Shown here piece after piece: positions 1 through 8,234 of a stretch of 39,616 bases of DNA. The number at the start of each line of letters is the position of its first letter. Within the stretch, counting starts at the first letter, position 1. The position numbers and the translations under genes are program-made. Under the pieces are notes generated by a model. It was not told where the DNA came from, searched no databases, and saw only the letters and a program-made list of their open reading frames with translations. The DNA is from an uncultured Azospirillum sp. (lineage in GTDB: Bacteria > Pseudomonadota > Alphaproteobacteria > RF32 > CAG-239), in contig CABUBU010000016.1 of NCBI GenBank assembly GCA_902489795.1, forward strand, positions 1 to 39,616, in the 5' to 3' direction.

Positions 1-46
1 TAACATATAATGTATTTAAAGTCAAGAAAAAACGGCTTTTCCTCAC

Positions 47-74
47 TTGATTTTGTAATTAACCGCGGTATGAT
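47..74 (+). promoter_or_regulatory. sigma-70-like promoter of the first gene
   Basis: TTGATT (47-52) and TATGAT (69-74) are separated by 16 bases. Transcription would start near 81 and give a leader of about 22 bases before the start codon at 103. The GGGAGG ribosome site at 90-95 lies inside that leader. This is a consensus match by eye only. Confidence 0.55.
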
Positions 75-102
75 ATACAAAAACCAACCGGGAGGCCGAT
101 TC

Positions 103-576
103 ATGAAAACGTTTGCCGTTATTTTATCCGTCCTGTTTTTTTCCGCCGACGCTTTTGCGTGGCCGAAGAGTTATCACCCCGTTTCGTTCAGCGATGAGAT
201 AATTCAGAAAGATGTTGACACTTACAACGAAGAAATGAAAAAATGTGACCAGACCCTTGACAAGGACGCGAAAGCCGCCAAAAATACGGAACAGATGATC
301 AAAAGCAAACAAAATGCCGTTTCCTGTTATGAGGATATTATTCATCAAATCATCAAGAAATATTATTCGGAATCTATACCGGAACTGACAGAATCCCATG
401 CCAAATACATCAAACAGGTCAACGGAATGTACGATTATCTGTACACGACGGCCGACAAATGCGGCACCAAGGAATGCAAGGACAAAAATTCCGTATTGGC
501 GAAAACGGCGGTTACAAAGGCCGTCAAAGCGATGCTGGAAGAATATGTCATGCTTTTGAAGCAGACAATTTCCTAG
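103..576 (+). CDS. small exported protein of unknown function
   Basis: The protein is 157 residues. The ATG at 103 is chosen because GGGAGG lies 7 bases upstream and because it opens directly on a signal peptide (MKTFAVILSVLFFSADAFA) with a likely cut before WPKSY. The upstream in-frame extension has no such features. The mature part is mostly helical-looking and charged. It carries four cysteines, two of them in a CGTKEC motif that could form a disulfide in the periplasm. I do not recognise the family. The gene stands alone: it has its own promoter, a hairpin follows it, and convergent gyrB comes next, so context gives no functional hint. Confidence 0.7.
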   Translation: MKTFAVILSVLFFSADAFAWPKSYHPVSFSDEIIQKDVDTYNEEMKKCDQTLDKDAKAAKNTEQMIKSKQNAVSCYEDIIHQIIKKYYSESIPELTESHAKYIKQVNGMYDYLYTTADKCGTKECKDKNSVLAKTAVTKAVKAMLEEYVMLLKQTIS

Positions 577-617
577 AAAAAATAACTTTTGCCGCAATCT
601 TTAATCCTTTCGGCATA

Positions 618-650
618 CGGTCGGTTTTTGCAAACCGGCCGTGATTTTTA
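618..650 (+). terminator. hairpin terminator after the first gene
   Basis: A 10-pair stem (618-627 with 632-641, one G-U pair) has a 4-base loop and is followed by a T-rich stretch. It lies 41 bases after the stop codon. The T tract is interrupted, so strength is uncertain. Confidence 0.5.
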
Positions 651-715
651 TATAAAAAACTTTTCCCGCCGCTTTTACCGCCGAACCCGACCGGGAGAAA
701 ACGGCGACCGGACAT

Positions 716-747
716 AAAAAAAACGGCCGGAGAAACGATCCTGGCCG
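716..747 (-). terminator. intrinsic terminator of gyrB
   Basis: Read on the minus strand, CGGCC-A-GGA pairs with TCC-GGCCG (743-747 and 739-741 with 724-731, one bulged A) around a 7-base loop. Eight uninterrupted T residues follow (A's at 716-723 on the plus strand). It lies 22 bases past the gyrB stop codon and is one of the clearest terminators in the window. Confidence 0.8.
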
Positions 748-769
748 CATTTCAGATGGAGGACAAAGA

Positions 770-3220
770 CTAAATGTCCAGATTGACCACGTTCAGGGCA
801 TTTTCCTGAATGAACTCCTTGCGCGGTTCGACCACGTCGCCCATCAGGGTGGCAAACACCTGATCGGCTTCGTCCAGATATTCCGCCTTAACCTGCAGCA
901 GGGAACGCGCTTCCGGGTCAAGGGTGGTTTCCCACAGCTGCTCGGGGTTCATCTCGCCCAGACCTTTATAACGCTGAATGGTGATGCCTTTGCGGCCCAT
1001 GGCCATAATTGCGTCGACAAAGGAAACCGGGCCGTGGATTTTCTTTTCCTCTCCCAGTTTGGGCGAAAGCAGACGTTGTTCGCCACTGTAGTTTTCATAC
1101 AGAAAAGCCTTCATTTCATTCAAAACTTTGGCTTCCGGACTTTCAAAAACGGAACTGCCGACAATATGTCTTTCTTCCACGCCGCGAAGTGTACGATGGA
1201 AATTGAGCGAACCATCTTCAAGACGATCGGCTTTCCAGCCTTTGTCGTATTCCGCCTCAGCAGCATCTAGTTTGACAGCGACAGCTTCAGCCAGAGTCTT
1301 CTGTTTCTCCGGATTTTGTACGACGGCTGGATCAAACATACCGGCCACTGCCAATTGTTCGACGATTTTTTCCGGCGCTTTCTTACTCAAAGCAGCAATC
1401 AGGCTACGGGCTTTGCGGGTATTTTCCACCATTGAAATCAAATCTGAACCGGCCACCTGCTCGCCGTCGGCGCGTTTTAGCACTGCGTCTTCGCAGCCGC
1501 CGCGCACTAGATAATCTTCCATTTCGTGCTCGTCTTTGATGTAGATGATCGAATTGCCGCGTTTAGCCTTATAAAGCGGCGGCTGGGCAATATAGACATA
1601 GCCGCGTTCGATCAGTTCGGGCATCTGACGATAGAAGAAGGTCAACAGCAAAGTTCTGATGTGGCTGCCGTCGACATCCGCATCGGTCATGATCACAATC
1701 TTGTGATAGCGGCATTTGTCGGCGTCGAAGTCGTCGCGGCCGATACCGGTGCCGAACGCCGTTACCATAGTGCCGATTTCCGCCGAATTGAGCATCTTGT
1801 CGAAACGGGCACGCTCAACATTCAAAATCTTACCGCGCAGCGGCAAAATCGCCTGGGTTTTGCGGTCACGTCCCTGTTTGGCAGAACCGCCCGCCGAATC
1901 TCCCTCGACGATAAATATTTCCGACAGAGCCGGATCTTTCTCCTGACAGTCGGCCAGCTTACCCGGCAATGAGGCGATGTCAAGCACGCCCTTGCGGCGG
2001 GTCAGTTCGCGCGCCTTGCGGGCGGCCTCGCGGGCGGTGGCAGCTTCGACGATCTTGCCGACGATGACTTTGGCTTCCGCCGGGTGTTCTTCCAGCCATT
2101 CCTGCAATTTGGCGCTGACGACGCCCTCAACCACTGGACGCACTTCGGAGGAAACCAGCTTGTCCTTGGTCTGGGACGAGAACTTCGGATCCGGCACCTT
2201 GACGGAGAGCACGCAAGTCAGACCTTCGCGCATGTCTTCGCCGGTAATCAGGTTCTTGTCTTTTTTCAGCAGGTTGTTTTCCGCAATATAGTTGTTGACG
2301 GTACGGGTCAACGCGGCACGGAAGCCGGCCAGGTGTGTGCCGCCGTCCTTTTGCGGAATGTTGTTGGTAAAGCAGAGCATGCTTTCGTTGTAGGCATTGG
2401 TCCACTGCATCGCGGCCTCAACTTGAATACAACTATCGTTGTCGGCGCCGGAAAAAGCAACAACATTATCGTGCAGAGGCGCTTTAGATTTATTGATGTG
2501 GTTGACGAACGCGGTCAGGCCGCCTTCATAGTGCATAACCGCTTCCCGCGGCTCGCTGCCCCGGTTGTCGATCAGTTTGAGATAAACGCCGGAATTGAGG
2601 AACGCCTTTTCGCGGATGCTTCTTTCCAGCGTGTCGAAATTAAATTCGGTCATGGTAAAGGTTTCCGGCGACGGCAGGAAGGTCACTTCCGTTCCGTGGC
2701 GGCCATGGGCGTCGCCGACCACTTTCAAATGCTCGACTACGTTGCCGTGAGCAAAGGTAACCACATGCTCATGCCCTTCGCGCCAGATGCGCAGCTTAAG
2801 CCAGGTAGAAAGCGCGTTGACGACGGAAACGCCGACACCGTGCAGACCGCCCGAAACCTTGTAGGAATTGTTGTCGAACTTGCCGCCGGAGTGCAGTTGG
2901 GTCATAATTACTTCCGCCGCGGAAACGCCTTCTTCCTTGTGCATGCCGACCGGAATACCGCGGCCGTTGTCGCGGATGGTGGCGGAACCGTCGGGATTGA
3001 GGATGATTTCGGTTTTGTCGCAGTAACCGGCAAGCGCCTCGTCGATCGCATTGTCCAGCACCTCGTAAATCATGTGGTGAAGGCCGGTGCCGTCATCGGT
3101 GTCGCCGATATACATCCCCGGGCGTTTGCGAACCGCGTCCAACCCGCGCAGGACTTTGATCGAATCGGCATTGTATTCCTGTTCTTCCCTGTCGATTTCG
3201 GCTTGTGTCATGTCTACCAT
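770..3220 (-). CDS. gyrB: DNA gyrase subunit B
   Basis: This is the ATPase and TOPRIM subunit of type II topoisomerase, which with GyrA introduces negative supercoils. At 816 residues it is full length. The GHKL ATPase motifs are present (VLDNAIDEA, DNGRGIPV, LHGVGVSVVNALS). So are the TOPRIM motifs (IVEGDSAGGS and MTDADVDGSHI) and the usual C-terminal end (GDVVEPRKEFI). The ATG at 3220 is supported by AAGGAAG 7 bases upstream; an internal Met at residue 4 is the alternative start. The gene follows polA in the same direction with a 138-base gap that holds its own promoter. It is not next to recF, the common neighbour elsewhere. Confidence 0.98.
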   Translation of the reverse strand: MVDMTQAEIDREEQEYNADSIKVLRGLDAVRKRPGMYIGDTDDGTGLHHMIYEVLDNAIDEALAGYCDKTEIILNPDGSATIRDNGRGIPVGMHKEEGVSAAEVIMTQLHSGGKFDNNSYKVSGGLHGVGVSVVNALSTWLKLRIWREGHEHVVTFAHGNVVEHLKVVGDAHGRHGTEVTFLPSPETFTMTEFNFDTLERSIREKAFLNSGVYLKLIDNRGSEPREAVMHYEGGLTAFVNHINKSKAPLHDNVVAFSGADNDSCIQVEAAMQWTNAYNESMLCFTNNIPQKDGGTHLAGFRAALTRTVNNYIAENNLLKKDKNLITGEDMREGLTCVLSVKVPDPKFSSQTKDKLVSSEVRPVVEGVVSAKLQEWLEEHPAEAKVIVGKIVEAATAREAARKARELTRRKGVLDIASLPGKLADCQEKDPALSEIFIVEGDSAGGSAKQGRDRKTQAILPLRGKILNVERARFDKMLNSAEIGTMVTAFGTGIGRDDFDADKCRYHKIVIMTDADVDGSHIRTLLLTFFYRQMPELIERGYVYIAQPPLYKAKRGNSIIYIKDEHEMEDYLVRGGCEDAVLKRADGEQVAGSDLISMVENTRKARSLIAALSKKAPEKIVEQLAVAGMFDPAVVQNPEKQKTLAEAVAVKLDAAEAEYDKGWKADRLEDGSLNFHRTLRGVEERHIVGSSVFESPEAKVLNEMKAFLYENYSGEQRLLSPKLGEEKKIHGPVSFVDAIMAMGRKGITIQRYKGLGEMNPEQLWETTLDPEARSLLQVKAEYLDEADQVFATLMGDVVEPRKEFIQENALNVVNLDI

Positions 3221-3268
3221 AAGTAATCTTCCTTACAATTTATTTTCGATACGTTTTCACTATTTGCA

Positions 3269-3297
3269 AACATACAGTATTTTCGCGCAAAACCCAA
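3269..3297 (-). promoter_or_regulatory. candidate gyrB promoter
   Basis: On the minus strand TTGGGT (3292-3297) and TATGTT (3269-3274) are 17 bases apart, within the polA–gyrB gap. Transcription would start about 40 bases before the gyrB start codon. Consensus match by eye. Confidence 0.45.
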
Positions 3298-3358
3298 GCG
3301 AAAAGTACGAAAAATTAACGCTTTTGTGCATATTTTACGTTGTTTCCGGCGGGCTTTT

Positions 3359-6112
3359 TCAGTGTGCTTCGGCCCAGTTGCCGCCGATGCCGGTATCGGC
3401 GACGAAAGTGACGTCGTAACTCACCGCGCCTTCCATCGTTTCCTTAAGCAGGCGCGCCGTTTCTTCTGCCTGTTCCGCCGGCGCTTCCAGCACCATTTCG
3501 TCGTGCACCTGCAGCAGAATTCTGGCCTTGAGGCCGCTTTCCTTCAGCCGGGCAAAGACTTCGTTCATTGCCTTTTTCATGATATCGGCGGCACCGCCCT
3601 GCAGGGGGGCGTTGATTGCCGCCCGTTCGGCAAAGGAAGCAATCCGCTGGTTTTTGTCATTGATGCCCGGTACCGCGCATTTGCGGCCGAACGGCGTGGT
3701 CACATAGCCGTTTTTGCGGGCAAATTCGATGGTCTGCTCCATATAGCGCTTAATCTCCGGCATTTTGGCGAAATAAGCGTCGATGTATTTTTTCGCTTCG
3801 TCGTTCGAAATGCCGATCTGTTTGGCCAGGCCGTATTGGGAAATGCCGTAAATAACGCCGAAATTGATCGCTTTGGCATGGCGGCGGACGTTGGGCGTCA
3901 CCTCTTCCCGCGGCAGGCCGAAGACCTGCATGGCGGTCGCGGTATGAATGTCGATGCCGGCGGCAAAAGCTTCTTTCAAGGCCTTCACGTCGGCCAGCAC
4001 CGCCATCAGCCGCAGCTCCACCTGCGAATAGTCGGCGGAAATCAGCCGGCAGCCCGGCCGGGCGACAAAGCAGCGGCGGATTTTCAGACCGTCTTCGCTG
4101 CGCACCGGAATGTTTTGCAGGTTTGGGTTGACCGACGACAACCGGCCGGTGTTGACGGTGGTCTGACTGTAGGTGGTATGAATGCGTCCGTTTTCGTCGA
4201 TCAGCGGCAGCAGGGCGTCGGTATAGGTCGATTTCAGCTTGGCAACCGCGCGCCAGTCGAGAATTTTGGCCGGCAGCGGGTGCTCTTCCGCCATTTTTTC
4301 CAGCACTTCCGCTCCCGTCTGATAGCCGCCGCCGGCGCTCTTCTTGCCTTTCAGTCCCAGCTTGCCGTAAAGTATTTCGCCGATCTGCTTGGGAGACCCG
4401 AGGTTGAACTCCTCGCCGGCCAGGGCAAAAATTTCCTTTTCCAGTTCGTGCTGACGGTTTTCCAGTTCCGCGCTCAGTTCCTTCAGGCCGGCAGCATTGA
4501 CCGCCACCCCGTTTTTCTCCATTTCGAACAAGGTAGCGACCAGCGGCCGGTCATAATGTTCGTAAACGGTCGCCATCCGCTCCTGCGCCAGCCGCAGACG
4601 CAGTACCCCGTGCAGCCGGAAGACAACGTCGGCCTGTTCGCAGGCGTAAGCGGCGGCAATTTCCGGTTCCAAATCGCCGGCACTTATCTTCTGCCGACCG
4701 ACGCCGAAAAGCTTGTCGGGGTTGGTCATTTCCACCCCGAGAAAAAGGTTTGAAAGTTCCGCCAGGCCGTGGCCGTGCGAGGTTGAATCGAGAACGTAGG
4801 AAATGACCTCGACGTCGTCATAAGGCGAAAACGCCGTTTCCCCGGTCAAAAAACGGGACAGGAAATGCATATCGCGCTTGATGTCATGGCCGATTTTCAA
4901 CAATCCCGGATCGGCCAGCAGCGGCTGCAGAAAAGCAGCAACGGCCGCGGCAGACAAACCTTCCGGCCGTTTGCTTTCAGCCGCGGAAAAAAGGTCGAAG
5001 GCTTCCGCCTTTTCCGCTTCGGCGGCAAACGGCAGATAAACCGCACGGCCGCCGCCGACGGAAAGCGCCACGCCGACCGCCCGGTCAAAAACCGGGTTGA
5101 TTCCGTCGGCCAGCACCTTGAAGGCAAAAGCGCCCTCTTCTTCAATCAGCCGCCGCCATTCCGCAAGCGTTTTGCCGTCCGCGGCCAGCCGGTAATCTCT
5201 TGTTTCTTCTTTTGCCGGCGCCGCTTCGGGATAAACCTTTTTGCACTGTTCCTCAACCCAGCGGGCCAGCCGCGGCTTTAAGCTGTTAAAGCCGTATTTG
5301 GCGGCAAATTCTTCCACCAGAGTCAGTTCGGGACAACGGCAGGGATAATCTTCCGGCTGTTTTTCCACCGGAACGTCGTCGCGCAGCCGCACCAGAGCCA
5401 GCGAAACACGGGCATTGTCAAGGTTGGCCAAAAGCGTTTCCCGCCGCTTGTTCTGTTTGATTTCCCCGGCATGAGCCAGCACCTGTTCCAGCGAGCCGAA
5501 AGTGTTGACCAGTTCGGCCGCGGTTTTGGGGCCGATGCCGGGAACCCCGGGCACGTTGTCGGTACTGTCACCCGACAGCGCCTGCACGTCAACCACTTTG
5601 TCGGGATAAACGCCGAATTTTTCCCTGACGTCTTCGGGGGTAAAAAACTTGTCTTTCATCGGATCATAAAACTCAACCCCGGGGCGGATCAGCTGCATCA
5701 GGTCTTTGTCCGCCGACACGACCACCGCTTCCATGCCTTGTTCGAGCGCCAGCCGCGCGTAGGTGGCAATCAGGTCGTCGGCTTCATAGCCTTCCATCTC
5801 CAGATAATTGAGCTTTAAGGCGCCAACCGCTTCGCGGATGATCGGAAACTGGGGGATCAGCTCTTCCGGAACTTCGCGCCGGGTAGCCTTGTATTCGGGG
5901 AAGATTTGGTTGCGGAAATTTTCTCTTTTGGCGTCAAACAGCACCAACGTATAGTCGCAGCCGATTTTGGAGGTAAGCTTCAAAAACATGTTGGTAAAAC
6001 CATAGACCGCGTTGACCGGCGTGCCGTCCGGCGCATTAAGCGGCGGCAGGCCGTAAAATGCCCGGAAAATGTATCCCGAACCGTCGATCAAACAAATTTT
6101 TTTTGCCGTCAT
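3359..6112 (-). CDS. polA: DNA polymerase I with degenerate proofreading site
   Basis: The protein has 917 residues: an N-terminal 5'-3' nuclease domain (about 1-290), a 3'-5' exonuclease-fold domain (about 310-510) and a family A polymerase domain. Polymerase motifs A (DYSQVELRLMA), B (RRHAKAINFGVIYG) and C (QVHDEMVLE) are intact. The proofreading site is not: aligned with E. coli Pol I, FDTETD reads FKVLAD, so the D355 and E357 positions are K332 and L334, and the D501 position is Q493. Only the D424 position (D414) survives. Nick translation and Okazaki-fragment processing should work, but proofreading probably does not. The ATG at 6112 has AAGGA 6 bases upstream; a TTG at 6148 would add 12 residues but is less likely. 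Confidence 0.96.
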   Translation of the reverse strand: MTAKKICLIDGSGYIFRAFYGLPPLNAPDGTPVNAVYGFTNMFLKLTSKIGCDYTLVLFDAKRENFRNQIFPEYKATRREVPEELIPQFPIIREAVGALKLNYLEMEGYEADDLIATYARLALEQGMEAVVVSADKDLMQLIRPGVEFYDPMKDKFFTPEDVREKFGVYPDKVVDVQALSGDSTDNVPGVPGIGPKTAAELVNTFGSLEQVLAHAGEIKQNKRRETLLANLDNARVSLALVRLRDDVPVEKQPEDYPCRCPELTLVEEFAAKYGFNSLKPRLARWVEEQCKKVYPEAAPAKEETRDYRLAADGKTLAEWRRLIEEEGAFAFKVLADGINPVFDRAVGVALSVGGGRAVYLPFAAEAEKAEAFDLFSAAESKRPEGLSAAAVAAFLQPLLADPGLLKIGHDIKRDMHFLSRFLTGETAFSPYDDVEVISYVLDSTSHGHGLAELSNLFLGVEMTNPDKLFGVGRQKISAGDLEPEIAAAYACEQADVVFRLHGVLRLRLAQERMATVYEHYDRPLVATLFEMEKNGVAVNAAGLKELSAELENRQHELEKEIFALAGEEFNLGSPKQIGEILYGKLGLKGKKSAGGGYQTGAEVLEKMAEEHPLPAKILDWRAVAKLKSTYTDALLPLIDENGRIHTTYSQTTVNTGRLSSVNPNLQNIPVRSEDGLKIRRCFVARPGCRLISADYSQVELRLMAVLADVKALKEAFAAGIDIHTATAMQVFGLPREEVTPNVRRHAKAINFGVIYGISQYGLAKQIGISNDEAKKYIDAYFAKMPEIKRYMEQTIEFARKNGYVTTPFGRKCAVPGINDKNQRIASFAERAAINAPLQGGAADIMKKAMNEVFARLKESGLKARILLQVHDEMVLEAPAEQAEETARLLKETMEGAVSYDVTFVADTGIGGNWAEAH

Positions 6113-6146
6113 TGCCTTTCCTTTCCCGTTTTCGTCTTTTGCGCTC

Positions 6147-6175
6147 AATATAAACCATCAAAGCCGATAAGCCAA
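6147..6175 (-). promoter_or_regulatory. candidate polA promoter
   Basis: On the minus strand TTGGCT (6170-6175) and TATATT (6147-6152) are 17 bases apart, leaving a leader of about 28 bases before the ATG at 6112. That this promoter lies downstream of the alternative TTG start supports the shorter polA reading. Confidence 0.5.
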
Positions 6176-6220
6176 CCGGGAAATATACTTATGCTTAACT
6201 TATTGGTGACATTTTCCGGT

Positions 6221-6226
6221 TATAAT
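6221..6226 (+). promoter_or_regulatory. -10 element upstream of the class A PBP gene
   Basis: A perfect TATAAT lies 30 bases before the start codon at 6257. No good -35 is visible (CTTATT at 6199-6204 is weak), so the element may depend on an activator or be incidental. Confidence 0.4.
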
Positions 6227-6256
6227 CGGCGAAAGAATCGCAACCGGGGAAGACAG

Positions 6257-8131
6257 ATGGCAGCAAACGCAAAAGAAGAGAAAAAGGGCGGCAAACGGCA
6301 GACGGCCAAAAAAACGGCGGCAAAAAAGAAAACCGGCGGCGGGAAAAAAGTTTCCCGCGGCAAAAAAACGACCGGCGGCTTCCGCTGGTGGAAACTGCTT
6401 TTCTTTGCCGCCCTTGCCGTCGGCGCCGCGCTGGCGCTGTACGTCGGCTATTGCTTTGCCACCCTGCCCGACATTGAACAGGCGGTTTCCCGCACTCGGC
6501 AGCCCTCGACTTCGATCATTGCCGAAAACGGACAGGAAATTGCCACCTTCGGCAACGTTTATTCGGAAGTGGTCTATCCCGACGAACTGCCGCCTTACGT
6601 CATCAATGCGGTAATTGCCACCGAAGACCGGCGTTTTTATTCCCATTTCGGGTTCGATGTCATCGCCTTCACCCGCGCCATGACCGCCAACCTGATCAAG
6701 GGACGCTATGCCCAGGGCGGCAGCACCATCACCCAGCAGGTGGCCAAAAACCTGTTTCTGACCCCGCAGAAAAACATCAAGCGCAAAGTTCAGGAACTGC
6801 TGATGGCCTTCTGGCTGGAAAGCAAATTTTCCAAAGACCAGATTCTGACCCTTTACCTCAACCGCGTTTACATGGGCAGCGGCACTTACGGAATCGAGGC
6901 GGCGTCGCAGAAATATTTTCACAAAAGCTCGCGCGATCTCAACATGCTGGAGGGCGCCGTCATCGCCGGCCTGCTGAAAGCGCCGGCGCGCTATAACCCG
7001 GCCGCCGACAAAGAGCGCGCCCTAGAGCGGGCAGCGGTGGTATTGCAAAACATGGTCAACGCCGCCGTCATCACCCCGGAACAAAAGGCCAAAGCGCTGA
7101 AAATGCCGATCGGCGCCGGCATTCACGACAAACTCGAAGGCGGCAGATATTTCGCCGACTGGGTCTATCAGGAAGTAAACGCCTATATCGGCGAACGGGA
7201 AAACGACATCAACGTTTACACCACGCTTGACAAGAAAATTCAGAAAGCGGCGGAAAGCGCCCTCCGGCAGGCGGTTTTTGCCAACGCGAAAAGCAAAAAT
7301 GTCACCAACGGCGCGGTGGTGGTGCTGGACAGAAACGGCGCCGTAAAAGCGATGGCCGGCGGCATCAATTATGAGAAAAGCCAGTTCAATCGAGCCACTC
7401 AGGCGCTTCGGCAGCCGGGTTCGGCATTCAAGACGTTCGTCTATCTGACGGCTCTTGAAGAAGGCTGGGATACCGACGACGAAATCGACGACTATCCGAT
7501 CACCATCGGCAGCTGGAAACCGGAAAACTACAGCAAAAAATATTACGGCACGGTAACCCTGGAAGAGGCGTTCGTCCGTTCGCTCAACCTTGCCACCGTC
7601 AACCTGGCGCAAAAACTGCCGTCCGGGGACATTATCCGCACCGCCCGCAAAATGGGCATTTCGACCCCGATCGACGACACCCCGGCAATGGTGCTCGGCA
7701 GTTCTGCGGTCAAGGTGCTGGACATGGCGGTGGCCTATACCGCGGTTGCCAACGGCGGATATGCCGCCTGGCCATATTCGATTACCGAAATTTACACCCG
7801 CGAAGGCTATCCGCTCTACACCCGTCTTTACGACGAAGACGAACGGCAGCGGATTTTGGACGAAGACACGGTTGAAGCCATGACCGAGATGATGGAAAAA
7901 GTGATCCTTGAAGGCACCGGCAAAAGAGCGCAACTGCCGTTCTTTGCCGCCGGCAAAACCGGCACTTCGCAGGATTACCGCGACGCCTGGTTCGTCGGCT
8001 TTACCGACCGTTACGTGGCGGCGGTATGGATCGGCAACGACGACAACTCGCCGATGAAAGGCGTCGGCGGCGGCACCCTGCCGGCCGAAATCTGGAAAAA
8101 AGTGATGCTGACGGCGGAAAGCGAGGAGTGA
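6257..8131 (+). CDS. class A penicillin-binding protein (GT51 plus transpeptidase)
   Basis: This bifunctional peptidoglycan synthase of 624 residues polymerises glycan strands and cross-links them on the periplasmic face. The start at 6257 has GGGGAAG 6 bases upstream. A strongly basic cytoplasmic tail (about 1-43, AKK/GGKK repeats) precedes one membrane anchor (WWKLLFFAALAVGAALALYV). Glycosyltransferase motifs are ATEDRRFYSHFG, GGSTITQQVAKN, RKVQELLMAFWLE and GAVIAGLLKAP. Transpeptidase motifs are SAFK (nucleophile Ser), SLN and KTGT. It is shorter than typical PBP1A (about 720-850) and has no evident extra OB-like domain. It is transcribed divergently from polA; gpmI follows after about 100 bases. 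Confidence 0.95.
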   Translation: MAANAKEEKKGGKRQTAKKTAAKKKTGGGKKVSRGKKTTGGFRWWKLLFFAALAVGAALALYVGYCFATLPDIEQAVSRTRQPSTSIIAENGQEIATFGNVYSEVVYPDELPPYVINAVIATEDRRFYSHFGFDVIAFTRAMTANLIKGRYAQGGSTITQQVAKNLFLTPQKNIKRKVQELLMAFWLESKFSKDQILTLYLNRVYMGSGTYGIEAASQKYFHKSSRDLNMLEGAVIAGLLKAPARYNPAADKERALERAAVVLQNMVNAAVITPEQKAKALKMPIGAGIHDKLEGGRYFADWVYQEVNAYIGERENDINVYTTLDKKIQKAAESALRQAVFANAKSKNVTNGAVVVLDRNGAVKAMAGGINYEKSQFNRATQALRQPGSAFKTFVYLTALEEGWDTDDEIDDYPITIGSWKPENYSKKYYGTVTLEEAFVRSLNLATVNLAQKLPSGDIIRTARKMGISTPIDDTPAMVLGSSAVKVLDMAVAYTAVANGGYAAWPYSITEIYTREGYPLYTRLYDEDERQRILDEDTVEAMTEMMEKVILEGTGKRAQLPFFAAGKTGTSQDYRDAWFVGFTDRYVAAVWIGNDDNSPMKGVGGGTLPAEIWKKVMLTAESEE

Positions 8132-8184
8132 CTTTTTTTGCAAAAAGATATCAATTTAGGGCTTTTATTCTGAAAGTAATTATA

Positions 8185-8190
8185 TATAAT
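8185..8190 (+). promoter_or_regulatory. -10 element upstream of gpmI
   Basis: TATAAT lies in an AT-rich gap 44 bases before the gpmI start. The -35 region (about CTTTTA at 8162) is poor. It may drive the gpmI–envC–ctpA run independently of the PBP gene. Confidence 0.35.
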
Positions 8191-8234
8191 CAGCATAAAA
8201 CAAGAATCGAAAGAGAAGGTAAAGGACAAAGGAA

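Noticed and set aside
3326..4753. Long plus-strand open frame antisense to polA (475 codons), with similar ones over gyrB (2084-3226), gpmI (8529-9806, minus) and the EnvC-like gene (9828-11084, minus)
   Set aside because: They lie wholly opposite well-recognised genes, have no family motifs or ribosome sites, and arise from G/C-rich third positions of the true frame.
6113..6148. Longer polA start at a TTG (12 extra residues)
   Set aside because: The predicted polA promoter -10 lies at this position, and the ATG at 6112 has a good ribosome site and the usual family N-terminus.
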